A stretch of 64,000 bases of DNA from JAGRKR01 sp041397725 (GTDB lineage Bacteria; Pseudomonadota; Alphaproteobacteria; Rhizobiales; Hyphomicrobiaceae): contig JAWKVZ010000001.1 of NCBI GenBank assembly GCA_041397725.1, positions 1,054,001-1,118,000 on the forward strand. The letters are read 5' to 3'. A program made the position numbers and the translations under genes. This document shows, in pieces, positions 26,353 through 37,148 of the stretch. The notes under the pieces were generated by a model that saw only the letters and a list, made by a program, of their open reading frames with translations, made no database searches and was not told the DNA's origin. The first letter of the stretch is position 1. Each line of letters starts with the position of its first letter.

Positions 26353-28206
26353 TCACGTATCGTGCGTGAGCTGGCGCGGAGGTTCGGTCTTGAGAGGCGT
26401 GGGCGTGTCGCCGCCCTTGGGCTCGCCAGCGGGCTTCGCAGTGCCGGGCTCGGCGTCCTCGGTCGGCATCTTGCCCTGGTTCAGCACGATCAACAGGGGC
26501 GTCAGCCCCTCGGCATCGACGAGGCGGAAGATCTCGACGTCCCGGTAAGCGCTCTTGCTCCAGCCGGCGATATGAAGCACGCGGGCCGCCTTGGAAAGCA
26601 GGCCGTGGTTGCGGACGGGCTGCGCTCCGGTCTCCGTCATCTCCTCCGCACGCCCTCCCATGTAGGGCGTCAAGTCGCTGAAACTGTCGCGTTTTTCTTC
26701 CTCGCCGAACTTCTTGAGCTCGTCCGGCGTCAGCGCCTTGACCAGCTTCAGGTCGTCGAGCACGCCGGCAAGCTGGTTCATGGCCAGTGCCTTCAGTTCC
26801 TCGGCGTCGTCCTCGGCCGCGGCGTAGAGATTGGGGATGACGAAGTAGGACGAACCGTTGTGGTGCAGGAAGTGCTTGCGCACCCACTCGAGGTCACCGC
26901 CCGGCGCACGGTCGATGGCCGTCTGGAAGGCGCTGGAGAGGTGATGGACGACCTCGCTCGTCGGCAGGTGCAGCTCGGCCTGGGCCTTGCGCAGCGCATC
27001 CTGATGTGGAGCGCTCGGAGGATTGAGCACCGTCAAAACGAAGAGGCCCAGGTCGATGCCGAGCGTCGCGAGCAGCGCAATGAGATCGCGGCCGGAAATC
27101 GACTGGCCGCCGGCGGTCTTGTCGCCCCCCGTCTTGCCACCGGAGACGACGTAGCGCACGAGGCTCGCCGAGTAGCTGCCGACGTTCTCCCAGAGGTTCT
27201 TGATGGCGTTGGCGACGCCGGCGGGACCCTCGTTGAAGGCGGCGGCCCTCAGGCGCAGGAGGGCGGGCTGGCCGGCCTGATCGGCGGCTTGTCGCAGGCG
27301 CTGCGCGAGCGTCGGGTCGTAGCAGGAAAAGCCGGGCTTGCCGGGCTCGATGCCCACGGCCGCGGCGAGCGCGCGCATCTCGGTCGCCGTGGAGTTGCCG
27401 AGGGCGTTGCTGCGGGCGGCGATGTTGCGGGCGCGGCCGCGGATCTGGGCGGCGCGCGCCTCGAACTGGCGCTGACGCTCGAGCACGGTCTTGCCTTCGA
27501 GACCCGCCGCGGTCTGGCGCAGCACGTCGAGATCCGTCTGCACGGGCGCGATCCACGACTTCATGATGCCTTCGCGCAGAGTGGCGATGGAATCGCGGAC
27601 GCCGCGGCGGGCGTTGTAGAGCGGCCCACGGCCGGACCCCGACGGCACGCCACAGCTGCCACCGCTGGTCTCCTCGAGCGCCATGCGGCTTTCCGACCAG
27701 CTCACGACGCTGTCGAGCTGCACCTTGACGGCGTCGAGGCGGGCTGCGATCACCGTCGAGGCGTCGCGCGCGTCCTCCTGCAGGCCCGACAGGCTGGTCC
27801 GCGTCGCCTCCTCACCGGCGATCAGGCTCCACCAGAAGCCGTAGCCGAAGCCGATCGACCACAGCGCCAGGAAGAAGTAGAGGGCGAAGGTGACGACGCG
27901 CTCGCGCTTCTTGCGGCCGGGGCCGAACGTCTCGCGCAGCACCAGCCACATCAGGAACGTCAGTGCCGTGACGATCGCAATGACCAGGATCTCGTTGGAA
28001 ACCGAGAGGCCGCCGGGCAGCTCGCGGCCCTGCCCGACACTGCTGGTCGAGACACCGATGATGAAGTCGGCCATGCCGCTCCAGGTGGCATACCCCGAGA
28101 TGACCAGCAGCATCAGCGAGGCAATGCCGATCATGGCATTGCGCCCGAAGAGATAGTCGCCGACGCGACCCCACTGGATGGCGCGCTGCGGCGGCTTCAC
28201 TGTCAT
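26353..28206 (-). CDS. Unrecognised 617-residue membrane protein with a large extracytoplasmic domain
   Basis: I do not recognise a family. Three hydrophobic helices occupy about 24-45, 72-92 and 107-130. A long helical, coiled-coil-like soluble region follows to about 385, with two cysteines (SCGVPSG and SCYDPTL) and a run of Arg/Ala/Gln-rich helices. A fourth helix (LIALLATLGIDLGLFVLTVL) lies near 385-405. A C-terminal domain of about 200 residues contains HHLSSAFQTAID, WVRKHFLHHNGSSYF and FRLVDAEGLTPLLIVLNQG and ends in a Pro/Lys/Glu tail. The cysteines suggest the middle region is periplasmic. The gene stands alone, divergent from parE. Confidence 0.8.
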   Translation of the reverse strand: MTVKPPQRAIQWGRVGDYLFGRNAMIGIASLMLLVISGYATWSGMADFIIGVSTSSVGQGRELPGGLSVSNEILVIAIVTALTFLMWLVLRETFGPGRKKRERVVTFALYFFLALWSIGFGYGFWWSLIAGEEATRTSLSGLQEDARDASTVIAARLDAVKVQLDSVVSWSESRMALEETSGGSCGVPSGSGRGPLYNARRGVRDSIATLREGIMKSWIAPVQTDLDVLRQTAAGLEGKTVLERQRQFEARAAQIRGRARNIAARSNALGNSTATEMRALAAAVGIEPGKPGFSCYDPTLAQRLRQAADQAGQPALLRLRAAAFNEGPAGVANAIKNLWENVGSYSASLVRYVVSGGKTGGDKTAGGQSISGRDLIALLATLGIDLGLFVLTVLNPPSAPHQDALRKAQAELHLPTSEVVHHLSSAFQTAIDRAPGGDLEWVRKHFLHHNGSSYFVIPNLYAAAEDDAEELKALAMNQLAGVLDDLKLVKALTPDELKKFGEEEKRDSFSDLTPYMGGRAEEMTETGAQPVRNHGLLSKAARVLHIAGWSKSAYRDVEIFRLVDAEGLTPLLIVLNQGKMPTEDAEPGTAKPAGEPKGGDTPTPLKTEPPRQLTHDT

Positions 28207-28515
28207 CACCCCGTCCCTCCCGTGCCATACGTCCGGCCGCTGATACAATGGCCGAGAAGACCGCGCCGTTCCAGTCGCTCGCGCATGAAGACCTCCCGAG
28301 CGTCACCCGGCAGCCACGCCCGACTGTGGCCGAAACAGTCCGTGCCCGGCCCGTCCTCAGGCTCAGGGGGCTGAGACTTGCCAAACGGACCGGCCTCGTG
28401 CCAGCAAGGAACCTTGAAGCACGGCGCGATTCGTGCCATCCGCCAGGGCCGCGCACTTCCCCGTGTTCCGCGTCGCCGGCCCGTCATCATTTCCTCATGA
28501 AGCGGACCTATCGCG
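28207..28515. other. 309-base divergent gap upstream of parE
   Basis: Separates the unknown membrane protein gene (leftward) from parE (rightward). It must contain both promoters, but I found no pair of hexamers good enough to call, no hairpin terminator and no coding signal. Confidence 0.4.
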
Positions 28516-30528
<2,013 letters not shown>

Positions 30529-30616
30529 CGGGGCGCATCTGGCGCACACTTGACGGGGATCAACGCGGTCACGCGCGCGCGCGGCTAGCCTTGCCTTCCA
30601 TGTGAAGGAGCTGGTC

Positions 30617-31129
30617 ATGTCGCGTTTTGCCCTGACACTCGCGCTCGCCGCGGGCCTGCTGGCGATGCTCGCCATCGCGCCGGCGAGCGCCCAGACCATC
30701 GATCCGCACCGCGTCTGGGAGCTCAAGTGCGCCGGCTGCCACGGCAAGCACAGCCGCGACTTCGCCAAGGAGAACGTGCGCAAGGACGGGGGCAAGGTGC
30801 TCGCCACCAAGAGCGGCAAGCCGCTGGACCGCTTGCTTGAACGCCATCGCGGCACGCGGCTTTCGGACGGCGAGATCGACGCACTCGTCAAACACTTCGG
30901 CGCCATGCTGAAGACGGGTTGGCTCTACGAGCGCAAATGCATCGTCTGCCACGAGCGCGCCGTCGATCTGGCGCGGCTGCATCTGATCGAACGCGAGGGG
31001 CGCCTCGAAGGCCGCTACACCGGCCGGGACATTGCGAGCTTCCTCACCGACCACGGCCGTCTCGCCCCGGCGGAGATCGCGACCGTGCTCGCCATGCTGC
31101 GACGGCAGTTGCGCACCGAGGAGCACTGA
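30617..31129 (+). CDS. Exported small di-haem c-type cytochrome-like protein
   Basis: A 170-residue protein with a signal peptide (MSRFALTLALAAGLLAMLAIAPASAQ) and two CxxCH haem attachment motifs, KCAGCHGKH near residue 38 and KCIVCHERA near 110. The two halves differ in length and only loosely resemble each other. Methionine ligands are not obvious, so haem coordination is unclear. A good GGAG precedes the ATG. No electron-transfer partner is encoded nearby; parE is the upstream neighbour and an unrelated small exported protein faces it. A periplasmic electron carrier or a sensor are both possible. Confidence 0.78.
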   Translation: MSRFALTLALAAGLLAMLAIAPASAQTIDPHRVWELKCAGCHGKHSRDFAKENVRKDGGKVLATKSGKPLDRLLERHRGTRLSDGEIDALVKHFGAMLKTGWLYERKCIVCHERAVDLARLHLIEREGRLEGRYTGRDIASFLTDHGRLAPAEIATVLAMLRRQLRTEEH

Positions 31130-31211
31130 GCGGGCCGCCTGCGACAGAGCGGCGGGCCTCTCGCCTGCCGTCGCGCCGGGACCGAAGCACGGCTGCCGAC
31201 AACCGCCCTGC

Positions 31212-31562
31212 TCAGTCGAGCCGGCGCAAGGTCAGCCATCCCCCGCAATCCATCCGACCATTGAACATGCGTCGCGCCCAACTGCCGGAGCCGCGGCTTC
31301 GGCCGAGCTGGCCGCGGTACGTGTAGTGCTTCGCCTGGTTGCGAAAGGCCATGGTGAAGCGCCCGCTGCGGTCGACGCGCCCGCGCCGCGGCCCGCCGAT
31401 CACGCCGTCGGCGATGCGGATGGTGAAGGTCTTGCCCTTGTGTGCGCACTCCGTGCTCGAGCGCGTCACCTGCCAGGTGCCGTCATAGGGGCCGGCGTGG
31501 ACCGGCGAGGACATGAGCAGGACGGCCAGGGCGGCCAGCGCGGCGGCGGGGAGACGTGACAT
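31212..31562 (-). CDS. Small exported protein of unknown function
   Basis: A 116-residue protein with a signal peptide (MSRLPAAALAALAVLLMSSPVHA) and a mature part of about 93 residues that looks all-beta (GPYDGTWQVTRSSTEC, KTFTIRIADGVIGG, RFTMAFRNQAKHYTYRGQL). Two cysteines, in STECAHK and GRMDCGGW, could form a disulfide. Similar small basic exported proteins are common and uncharacterised in Hyphomicrobiales. It faces the di-haem protein gene. Confidence 0.7.
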   Translation of the reverse strand: MSRLPAAALAALAVLLMSSPVHAGPYDGTWQVTRSSTECAHKGKTFTIRIADGVIGGPRRGRVDRSGRFTMAFRNQAKHYTYRGQLGRSRGSGSWARRMFNGRMDCGGWLTLRRLD

Positions 31563-32072
31563 GGCGATCCGGGCTGAGGAGTGGGCAAGGCTGACCCGCC
31601 AAGGGTAGCAGGGCGACGCGGCGCGGCCAACGGATCATGGAACGGCGCTGGAGACCGCCACGGGCTGCATCGCGGACATGCTCGCGCACACCCCGCGCTG
31701 AGGGCGTGCGCGCCAACGGCTCCAGCGCCATGGCACCCTCAGCTTGCCTCGGACTGATCGAGCCACTCGAGGTCGGAACTCCCGGTTTTCCCGGTCATAT
31801 CTGCAGAAGAATAGTGCGCACGCACCCAAAAATAACCGCCTTGAAATTGCGAAACTAATTGCGCACATCCGACAATCACAACCCAATCATCACTCGAATG
31901 ATTTTCCGTACAAATACCCAGTAACCCATTCCGATATCATCCCTTTTTTGCCTGGGGACAGCTTTCGAGATCTGTGGATGGCTCAAGGAGAGCATCCGCG
32001 AATCACCATAAATCAAATTCTATCGATCGACCGTGTTCCGGAAATTCTGGGCTTTTGCAGGGAAAAATAACG
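31563..32072. other. 510-base gap with an AT-rich leader before the outer-membrane protein
   Basis: No supportable gene. Bases 31790-32070 are clearly less GC-rich than the rest of the window, which fits a strong promoter and untranslated leader for the following outer-membrane barrel gene. I could not pick a single convincing -35/-10 pair. Confidence 0.4.
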
Positions 32073-32840
32073 ATGCACAGATACAAAATCGCACTGGCAG
32101 CGGCCGCACTTGCGATCACCGGCAGCACTGCGGCGCTTGCCGCGGATCTCGGCAGCATCAAGGATCCGCCGATGATGTCCGTCGCGCCCGGCTACTCGTG
32201 GTCCGGCGTCTATGGTGGCATTCATATCGGCGGCGCGTGGGGCGATGCCGACCTCACCGAGCGCTTGCCGAACTTCTTCGGCGTCCTGCCGCCGTCTCTA
32301 TCCTCGGGCCATGACGTCGATGGCTGGCTGGGCGGCCTGCAGCTCGGCATGAACCGCCAGTTCGGCAAGGTCGTGCTGGGTGTCGATCTCAGCCTCAGCG
32401 GGGCCGACATCAGCGGCAGCAACGGCGATTGCTTCGGCCTGACAACGCTCGCCGGAGGCCTCGCCACGGTGCGCTGCGACACCAAGGTCAACTGGCTCGC
32501 CTCGGCGATGTTCAAGGTGGGCTACGCCATGGACCGCTGGCTGGTTTACGGCAAGGTCGGCTGGGCCGTTGCCGGCATCGATCACAAGCTGACCGGCACG
32601 ATCATTCCCATCCCGATCAGCGTCGCGTCATCCGTCAACGAGACGGCCGACGGCATCGCGTTCGGTGCGGGTGTCGAGTACGCGTTCGGCAATGGCATCA
32701 GCCTCGGCCTCGAGTACACGCACATGAACCTCGAAGCCGATGGCAGCGGCCTCATTCTCGGCGGCATCCTGACCACGGGCAGTCGCGAGGTCGATCTCGA
32801 CATCGTGCGCATGCGCCTCAACTTCAAGCTCGGCCAGTAG
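32073..32840 (+). CDS. Outer-membrane beta-barrel protein (Opa/Omp25-like)
   Basis: A 255-residue protein with a signal peptide (MHRYKIALAAAALAITGSTAALA) followed by DLGSIKDPP and then GYSWSGVYGGIHIGGAWGDADL, the usual entry of small Rhizobiales barrels. Alternating-hydrophobic strands end in MRLNFKLGQ. The eight-strand barrel with loops rich in Ser, Gly and Asp matches the PF13505 type (Omp25/Omp31, RopB relatives). It probably serves as a structural or surface protein of the outer membrane. A terminator follows directly. The last residue is Gln rather than Phe, a small departure from the typical barrel end. Confidence 0.88.
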   Translation: MHRYKIALAAAALAITGSTAALAADLGSIKDPPMMSVAPGYSWSGVYGGIHIGGAWGDADLTERLPNFFGVLPPSLSSGHDVDGWLGGLQLGMNRQFGKVVLGVDLSLSGADISGSNGDCFGLTTLAGGLATVRCDTKVNWLASAMFKVGYAMDRWLVYGKVGWAVAGIDHKLTGTIIPIPISVASSVNETADGIAFGAGVEYAFGNGISLGLEYTHMNLEADGSGLILGGILTTGSREVDLDIVRMRLNFKLGQ

Positions 32841-32870
32841 TACCACTCGGCCGGCTCGACAGGTCCCCCG

Positions 32871-32898
32871 AAGCCCCCTTGCGACAGCAGGGGGGCTT
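32871..32898 (+). terminator. Terminator of the outer-membrane protein gene
   Basis: A 12-bp stem, AAGCCCCCTTGC at 32871-32882 with 32887-32898 (one G-T pair), with a GACA loop and followed by TGCTGTTTT. It lies 30 bases after the stop codon. Confidence 0.8.
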
Positions 32899-33056
32899 TG
32901 CTGTTTTGGGAGGGAGCGCAAGACTTCGAGACGCACCAATTCTGCACCGGGCGCGCGAGACGCGATCGCAAAAGTCCACAGCTCCATGCCCTGCGGCGCT
33001 CCGGCCAGAGACGCGATGACACGGGAGACCCGGCAGCGCCCAGCGCCGGGGCAGCG

Positions 33057-34280
33057 TCAGACGATCTTGCCGGCCTTCAGGCGCGCGATCTCGTCGGCGG
33101 ACTTGCCGAGCACATCCGCCAGGACCTCATCGGTGTGCTGGCCGAGTGTCGGCGGGCCGGCCTCATGGACGATCGGCGTGCCGGAGAGCCGCATGGGGCT
33201 GCGCACCACGGGCACCTTGCCGGCAACCGCGTGCGGCAGCTCGATGCGCATGCCGCGCGCCTGCACCTGCTCGTTCGCGAAGACCTGCTCGAGGTTGTTG
33301 ATCGGCCCGCACGGCACGCCACCCTTGTCGAGCAGTTCGACCCACTCGGCCGTGGTGCGCGCGGCAAGGATCGGCTCCAGAACCTCGTCCATCAGCGCGC
33401 GGTTCTCGACGCGCTTGGCGTTGACGGCGAAGCGCGGGTCCTTGGGCAGGTGCGAGGCGCCGGCCACATCGCAGAACTTGTTGAAGAGATTGTCGTTGCC
33501 GCAGGCGAGGATGAGATCGCCATCCTTGGTCTTGAAGGACTGGTAGGGCACGATGTTGGGATGGGTGTTGCCGAGACGGGCGGGCGCCTCGCCGGTCGCA
33601 AGGTAGTTCATGCCCTGGTTGGCGAGGAAGGCGACCTGGGTGTCGAGCAGCGCCATGTCGATGGCCTGCCCCTGGCCCGTCTTCTCACGGCTGGCGATGG
33701 CGGCGCAGACGGCGATGGACGCGTACATGCCGGTCATGATGTCAACGATCGGCATGCCGACGCGCTGCGGACCGCCGCCCGGCCGGTCGTCGCGCTCGCC
33801 GGTGATGCTCATGAGGCCGCCCATGCCCTGCACCATGAAGTCGAAGCCGGGACGCTCGCGGTAGGGGCCGGTCTGGCCAAAGCCGGTGATGGAGCAGTAG
33901 ATGAGGCGCGGGTTGAGCACCTTGAGGTCGTCGTAGCCGAGGCCATAGCGGGCGAGATCGCCGGTCTTGTAGTTCTCGAGCAGGACGTCGGCGCGGGCCG
34001 CCAGCTCGCGCACGATGGCTTGCCCCTCGGGCTTGGAAATGTCGAGCGTGATCGACTTCTTGCCGCGGTTGGCCGACATGAAGTAGGCGGCCTCCCTGGT
34101 CTCCTTGCCATCCTGGTCCTTCACCCAAGGCGGGCCGTAGGAGCGGCTGTCGTCGCCCTTGCCGGGTCGCTCGACCTTGATGACCTCGGCTCCGAGATCG
34201 GCGAGGTTCTGCCCGCACCAGGGGCCGGCGAGCACACGCGTCATGTCGAGCACGCGGATATGAGAGAGCGGTCCAGGCAT
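33057..34280 (-). CDS. CaiB/BaiF family (class III) CoA-transferase
   Basis: A 407-residue class III CoA-transferase, which moves CoA between carboxylic acids. The start IRVLDMTRVLAGPWCGQNLADLGAEVIKVE and the NRGKKSITLD block are typical. The catalytic aspartate is at about residue 180 in GMPIVDIMTGMYA. Members of this subgroup act on substrates such as glutarate, mesaconate, oxalate or carnitine; none can be chosen here. The MFS transporter gene is upstream on the same strand (121-base gap) and the thiamine-diphosphate genes diverge from that transporter. A longer upstream start exists but lacks conservation. Confidence 0.92.
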   Translation of the reverse strand: MPGPLSHIRVLDMTRVLAGPWCGQNLADLGAEVIKVERPGKGDDSRSYGPPWVKDQDGKETREAAYFMSANRGKKSITLDISKPEGQAIVRELAARADVLLENYKTGDLARYGLGYDDLKVLNPRLIYCSITGFGQTGPYRERPGFDFMVQGMGGLMSITGERDDRPGGGPQRVGMPIVDIMTGMYASIAVCAAIASREKTGQGQAIDMALLDTQVAFLANQGMNYLATGEAPARLGNTHPNIVPYQSFKTKDGDLILACGNDNLFNKFCDVAGASHLPKDPRFAVNAKRVENRALMDEVLEPILAARTTAEWVELLDKGGVPCGPINNLEQVFANEQVQARGMRIELPHAVAGKVPVVRSPMRLSGTPIVHEAGPPTLGQHTDEVLADVLGKSADEIARLKAGKIV

Positions 34281-34400
34281 GGGCTCCGGTCCTCCGAGAG
34301 GTGCGGTTGAGCTGAGGGCAACGGCGCTGGAGGGCTGTGCCCCGGGGGGAGTTGGTCCCCATTTATAAGCCCGCAACCGGCTTAGCAAGACCCGGCCACC

Positions 34401-35669
34401 TCAACGGGCGGCCTCGGGTGGCGTCGTGGCCGCCTCGGGCGGAGCGGCGCGCGGGTCGAGCTCGAAGACGGCCGGCGTCGTGCGCGGCACGGCGACGTAG
34501 TCCTCCTGCCGCGCCGTCGGCAAAGCGGGCCGCTGCGCCGCGCGCACGAGCATGACGAGCACGATGAGACCGTGCGCGACGGCGGTGAGCAGGAAGAGCA
34601 TCGTCGCGCCGCCCCACTGCATGAGCGCGGCGGCGGCCAGCGGCCCGACGACCGCGCCGACGGAGAATGTGAGCAGGAGGCCGCTCGACACCTCGACGGC
34701 GCGCTTGCGGTGCACGAGGTCATTGGCATGAGCGACCGCGAGGGCGTAGATCGGGAAGGCCATGGCGCCGAATGCGGCGGCGGTTGCGTAGAGCACGGGC
34801 CGCGAGCCCTGGCTGCCGGCAGCGACGACGAGGCCGAGACCTGCGAGCGCGGCGGCGGCCGAGACCAGTGCGGCAACCGGACGCCGGCCGAGCCGGTCGG
34901 AGCTGAGACCGACCGGCCATTGCGCCAGCGCGCCGCCCAGAACCGCAGCCGACAGGAACAGCGCGACCTCCTCGAAGCCGAGGCCGGCGGCGTGCGCATA
35001 GGTCGGCCCGAGCGTCCAGAAGGCGCCGTTCACCATGCCCGTGAAGAGGCAGGCGAGCACCGCCGCCGGAGAAACGCCGATGAGCCAGACGAGGCGCAGA
35101 CGGGAGCGGCGCGGCGGAGTGGGCGCCACGGTGCGGGTGAGCGAGACGGGCACCGCCGCCAGGGAGTAGAGGACGGCGACGAGCGAGAAGAGCTCGAAGC
35201 CACGGGCGGGGAAGAGACCGGAGAGTTGCATGCCCACCGTGGTCACGGTCAGGTTGAGCATCGTGTAGGCCGCAAGCACGCGACCGCGGTTCTCACGGTC
35301 GGAAGCGGCGTTGAGCCAGCTCTCGATGCCCATGAAGAGGCCGGCGAAACACAGTCCGGTGAGCGCGCGCAACAGCCACCAGACAGGCGGCAGCGGAAAG
35401 ATCGCGTGGCAGAGCGGGGTTACCGTGGCCACCGCCGCGAAGGCCGCGAAGGCGCGGATATGGCCAACGCGGGCGATGATGCCTGGCGAGACCAGGCAGC
35501 CGATCACCAGCCCCAGGAAGTAGGCCGAGCCCATGATACCGATGTCGAGCTGGCTGAAGGCGTCGAGACCGGCACGCACCGGCAGCAGCACCGAGAGCAG
35601 CCCGTTTCCCATGAGCAGGACGGCGGCGCTGACGAGCAGGGCGACGACGGGCTGCAACGGCGTGGACAT
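34401..35669 (-). CDS. MFS transporter (YcaD-like)
   Basis: A 422-residue transporter with twelve predicted helices. The opening VALLVSAAVLLMGNGLLSVLLPVRAGLDAFSQ, the GSAYFLGLVIGCLVSPGIIARVGHIRAFA loop and LRALTGLCFAGLFMGIESWLN match the YcaD-type branch of the major facilitator superfamily, whose substrates are mostly unknown. The C-terminal tail of about 50 residues is Pro/Ala/Glu-rich. It shares strand with the CoA-transferase and diverges from the thiamine-diphosphate operon, so it may import or export the substrate of that pathway. Confidence 0.9.
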   Translation of the reverse strand: MSTPLQPVVALLVSAAVLLMGNGLLSVLLPVRAGLDAFSQLDIGIMGSAYFLGLVIGCLVSPGIIARVGHIRAFAAFAAVATVTPLCHAIFPLPPVWWLLRALTGLCFAGLFMGIESWLNAASDRENRGRVLAAYTMLNLTVTTVGMQLSGLFPARGFELFSLVAVLYSLAAVPVSLTRTVAPTPPRRSRLRLVWLIGVSPAAVLACLFTGMVNGAFWTLGPTYAHAAGLGFEEVALFLSAAVLGGALAQWPVGLSSDRLGRRPVAALVSAAAALAGLGLVVAAGSQGSRPVLYATAAAFGAMAFPIYALAVAHANDLVHRKRAVEVSSGLLLTFSVGAVVGPLAAAALMQWGGATMLFLLTAVAHGLIVLVMLVRAAQRPALPTARQEDYVAVPRTTPAVFELDPRAAPPEAATTPPEAAR

Positions 35670-35937
35670 GACGAACTCGGGTCACCGGAAGCGGTTTCGC
35701 ACAAGCGGACGACCGTGCCACCATTGCCGCCCGAGCCCTCACGTCAAGCCCAAAGCGGCACGGCACGCGCCGGAGAAGGCTTGCGAGGCCCGCCCGCCGA
35801 CTCTACCATCGCAGGGATCGATACGAGCGCACCTGCCGGTGTGCTGGCTAATCCCGACGATCCCGAGCCCGACACGCGTTCTGCCGCGCGCGACAGATGC
35901 GGCCCGGCGGCCGGCTGGTTCATTGGAGGAGACGACC

Positions 35938-36483
35938 TTGGCGACCAAAAGCAAGCAAGCACCGCCAGCCGGTGAGCGCGACGGATGGCAACACGCCATC
36001 TACGACGTCCTGCGCAAGAACGACGTCACCCAGATCTCCTATGTCCCCGATGCCGGCCATCGGCTCATCATCGACCGCTCGCTCGAGGACCGCGACGTGC
36101 ACTCCGTCGCGCTCACCACCGAGGAAGAGGGGGTGGCGCTGGCGGCGGGCGCGCATCTCGGCGGCGCCCGCAGCGTCGTGTGCATGCAGAGCAGCGGCGT
36201 CGGCAACTGCATCAACTTCCTCTCGCTGGTGAAGGGCGGCAGCTTCCCGATCCTCATGCTGATCAGCATGCGCGGCGACTTCGGCGAAGGAAACCCGTGG
36301 CAGATGCCGATGGGCCAGGCCGTAAAACCGATCCTCGAGGCGATGGGCGTGCTCTGCCTCATGGTCGAGAAGCCGGAAGAGGCCGTGCCGACCGTCGAGG
36401 CGGCATGCACCATGGTCTACAAGTCCGGGCAGGCGGTCGCCGTCCTGCTCACCCAGAAGCTGATCGGCGCCAAGGCGTTCTGA
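35938..36483 (+). CDS. Thiamine-diphosphate enzyme, PYR-type (alpha) subunit
   Basis: A 181-residue protein matching the pyrimidine-binding half of split thiamine-diphosphate decarboxylases such as sulfopyruvate decarboxylase ComD or phosphonopyruvate decarboxylase. Visible are YVPDAGHRLIIDRSL, the cofactor-activating Glu in ALTTEEEGVALAAGAHLGG, QSSGVGNCINFL and MLISMRGDFGEGNPWQ. The start is a TTG at 35938, chosen because a perfect GGAGGA lies seven bases upstream and no ATG/GTG of the frame is as well placed. The PP-type partner follows after 12 bases. The keto-acid substrate is not known. Confidence 0.87.
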   Translation: MATKSKQAPPAGERDGWQHAIYDVLRKNDVTQISYVPDAGHRLIIDRSLEDRDVHSVALTTEEEGVALAAGAHLGGARSVVCMQSSGVGNCINFLSLVKGGSFPILMLISMRGDFGEGNPWQMPMGQAVKPILEAMGVLCLMVEKPEEAVPTVEAACTMVYKSGQAVAVLLTQKLIGAKAF

Positions 36484-36495
36484 GGAGGAGAGACC

Positions 36496-37107
36496 ATGAG
36501 CACTTCACCCCCCCGGACCGCCGATCCCCGCTACACGCTCGATCGCTGTGAGATCGTGCCGAAGCTGATCGGCAAGCACGAGGACTTCCTGTTCGTGACC
36601 GGCCTCGCCGGCACGTCGAAGGACATCGCCGCGCTCACCAAGGACGGCGACCACATCTTCACCATGGCGGGAACCATGGGCGCCGCGGTCGCGGCCGGCC
36701 TCGGCCTCGCGCTCGCACAGCCGGACAAGCGCGTCATGGTCGTCACGGGCGATGGCGAGTTGCTGATGAACGTCGGCGCCCTCGCCACCGTCGCCGTGCT
36801 CAATCCGCCGAACCTGTCGATCCTGTGCGTCGACAACGGCCACTACGGCGAAACCGGTTACCAGCGCACGCATACCAGCCAGGTCACCGACCTCGAGAAG
36901 ATGGCGGCCGGCGCCGGCATCAAGTCCACCTGCACGGTCGCGAGCGAAGGCGATATCGCCAAGGGCGCGCGGATGCTGCGCGAGGGCAACGCCACGAGCT
37001 TCGTGCTGCTGCGCGTGAAGCCGGAGGACCCGCCGAAGTTCAAGCGCAACCTGAATGCTGCGGAGTGCCGCGTGCGCTTCCGCAAGTCGCTCCTCGGGCA
37101 CACCTGA
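36496..37107 (+). CDS. Thiamine-diphosphate enzyme, PP-type (beta) subunit, copy 1
   Basis: A 203-residue diphosphate-binding half of a split thiamine-diphosphate decarboxylase (ComE-like). The cofactor motif GDG (VVTGDGELLMNVGAL) is followed about 30 residues later by CVDNGHYGETGYQ, which binds Mg and diphosphate. It should pair with the alpha subunit just upstream to make one active site at the interface. A ribosome-binding site (GAGGAGAGACC) overlaps the end of the alpha gene. A second, clearly related copy follows. Confidence 0.88.
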   Translation: MSTSPPRTADPRYTLDRCEIVPKLIGKHEDFLFVTGLAGTSKDIAALTKDGDHIFTMAGTMGAAVAAGLGLALAQPDKRVMVVTGDGELLMNVGALATVAVLNPPNLSILCVDNGHYGETGYQRTHTSQVTDLEKMAAGAGIKSTCTVASEGDIAKGARMLREGNATSFVLLRVKPEDPPKFKRNLNAAECRVRFRKSLLGHT

Positions 37108-37148
37108 GCGGCGGACCGCACTACCGCCCGGACAATGGAGACTGGCAC

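Noticed and set aside
31974..32072. An earlier in-frame start for the outer-membrane protein
   Set aside because: It would place about 33 polar residues before a textbook signal peptide; the ATG at 32073 is the better start.
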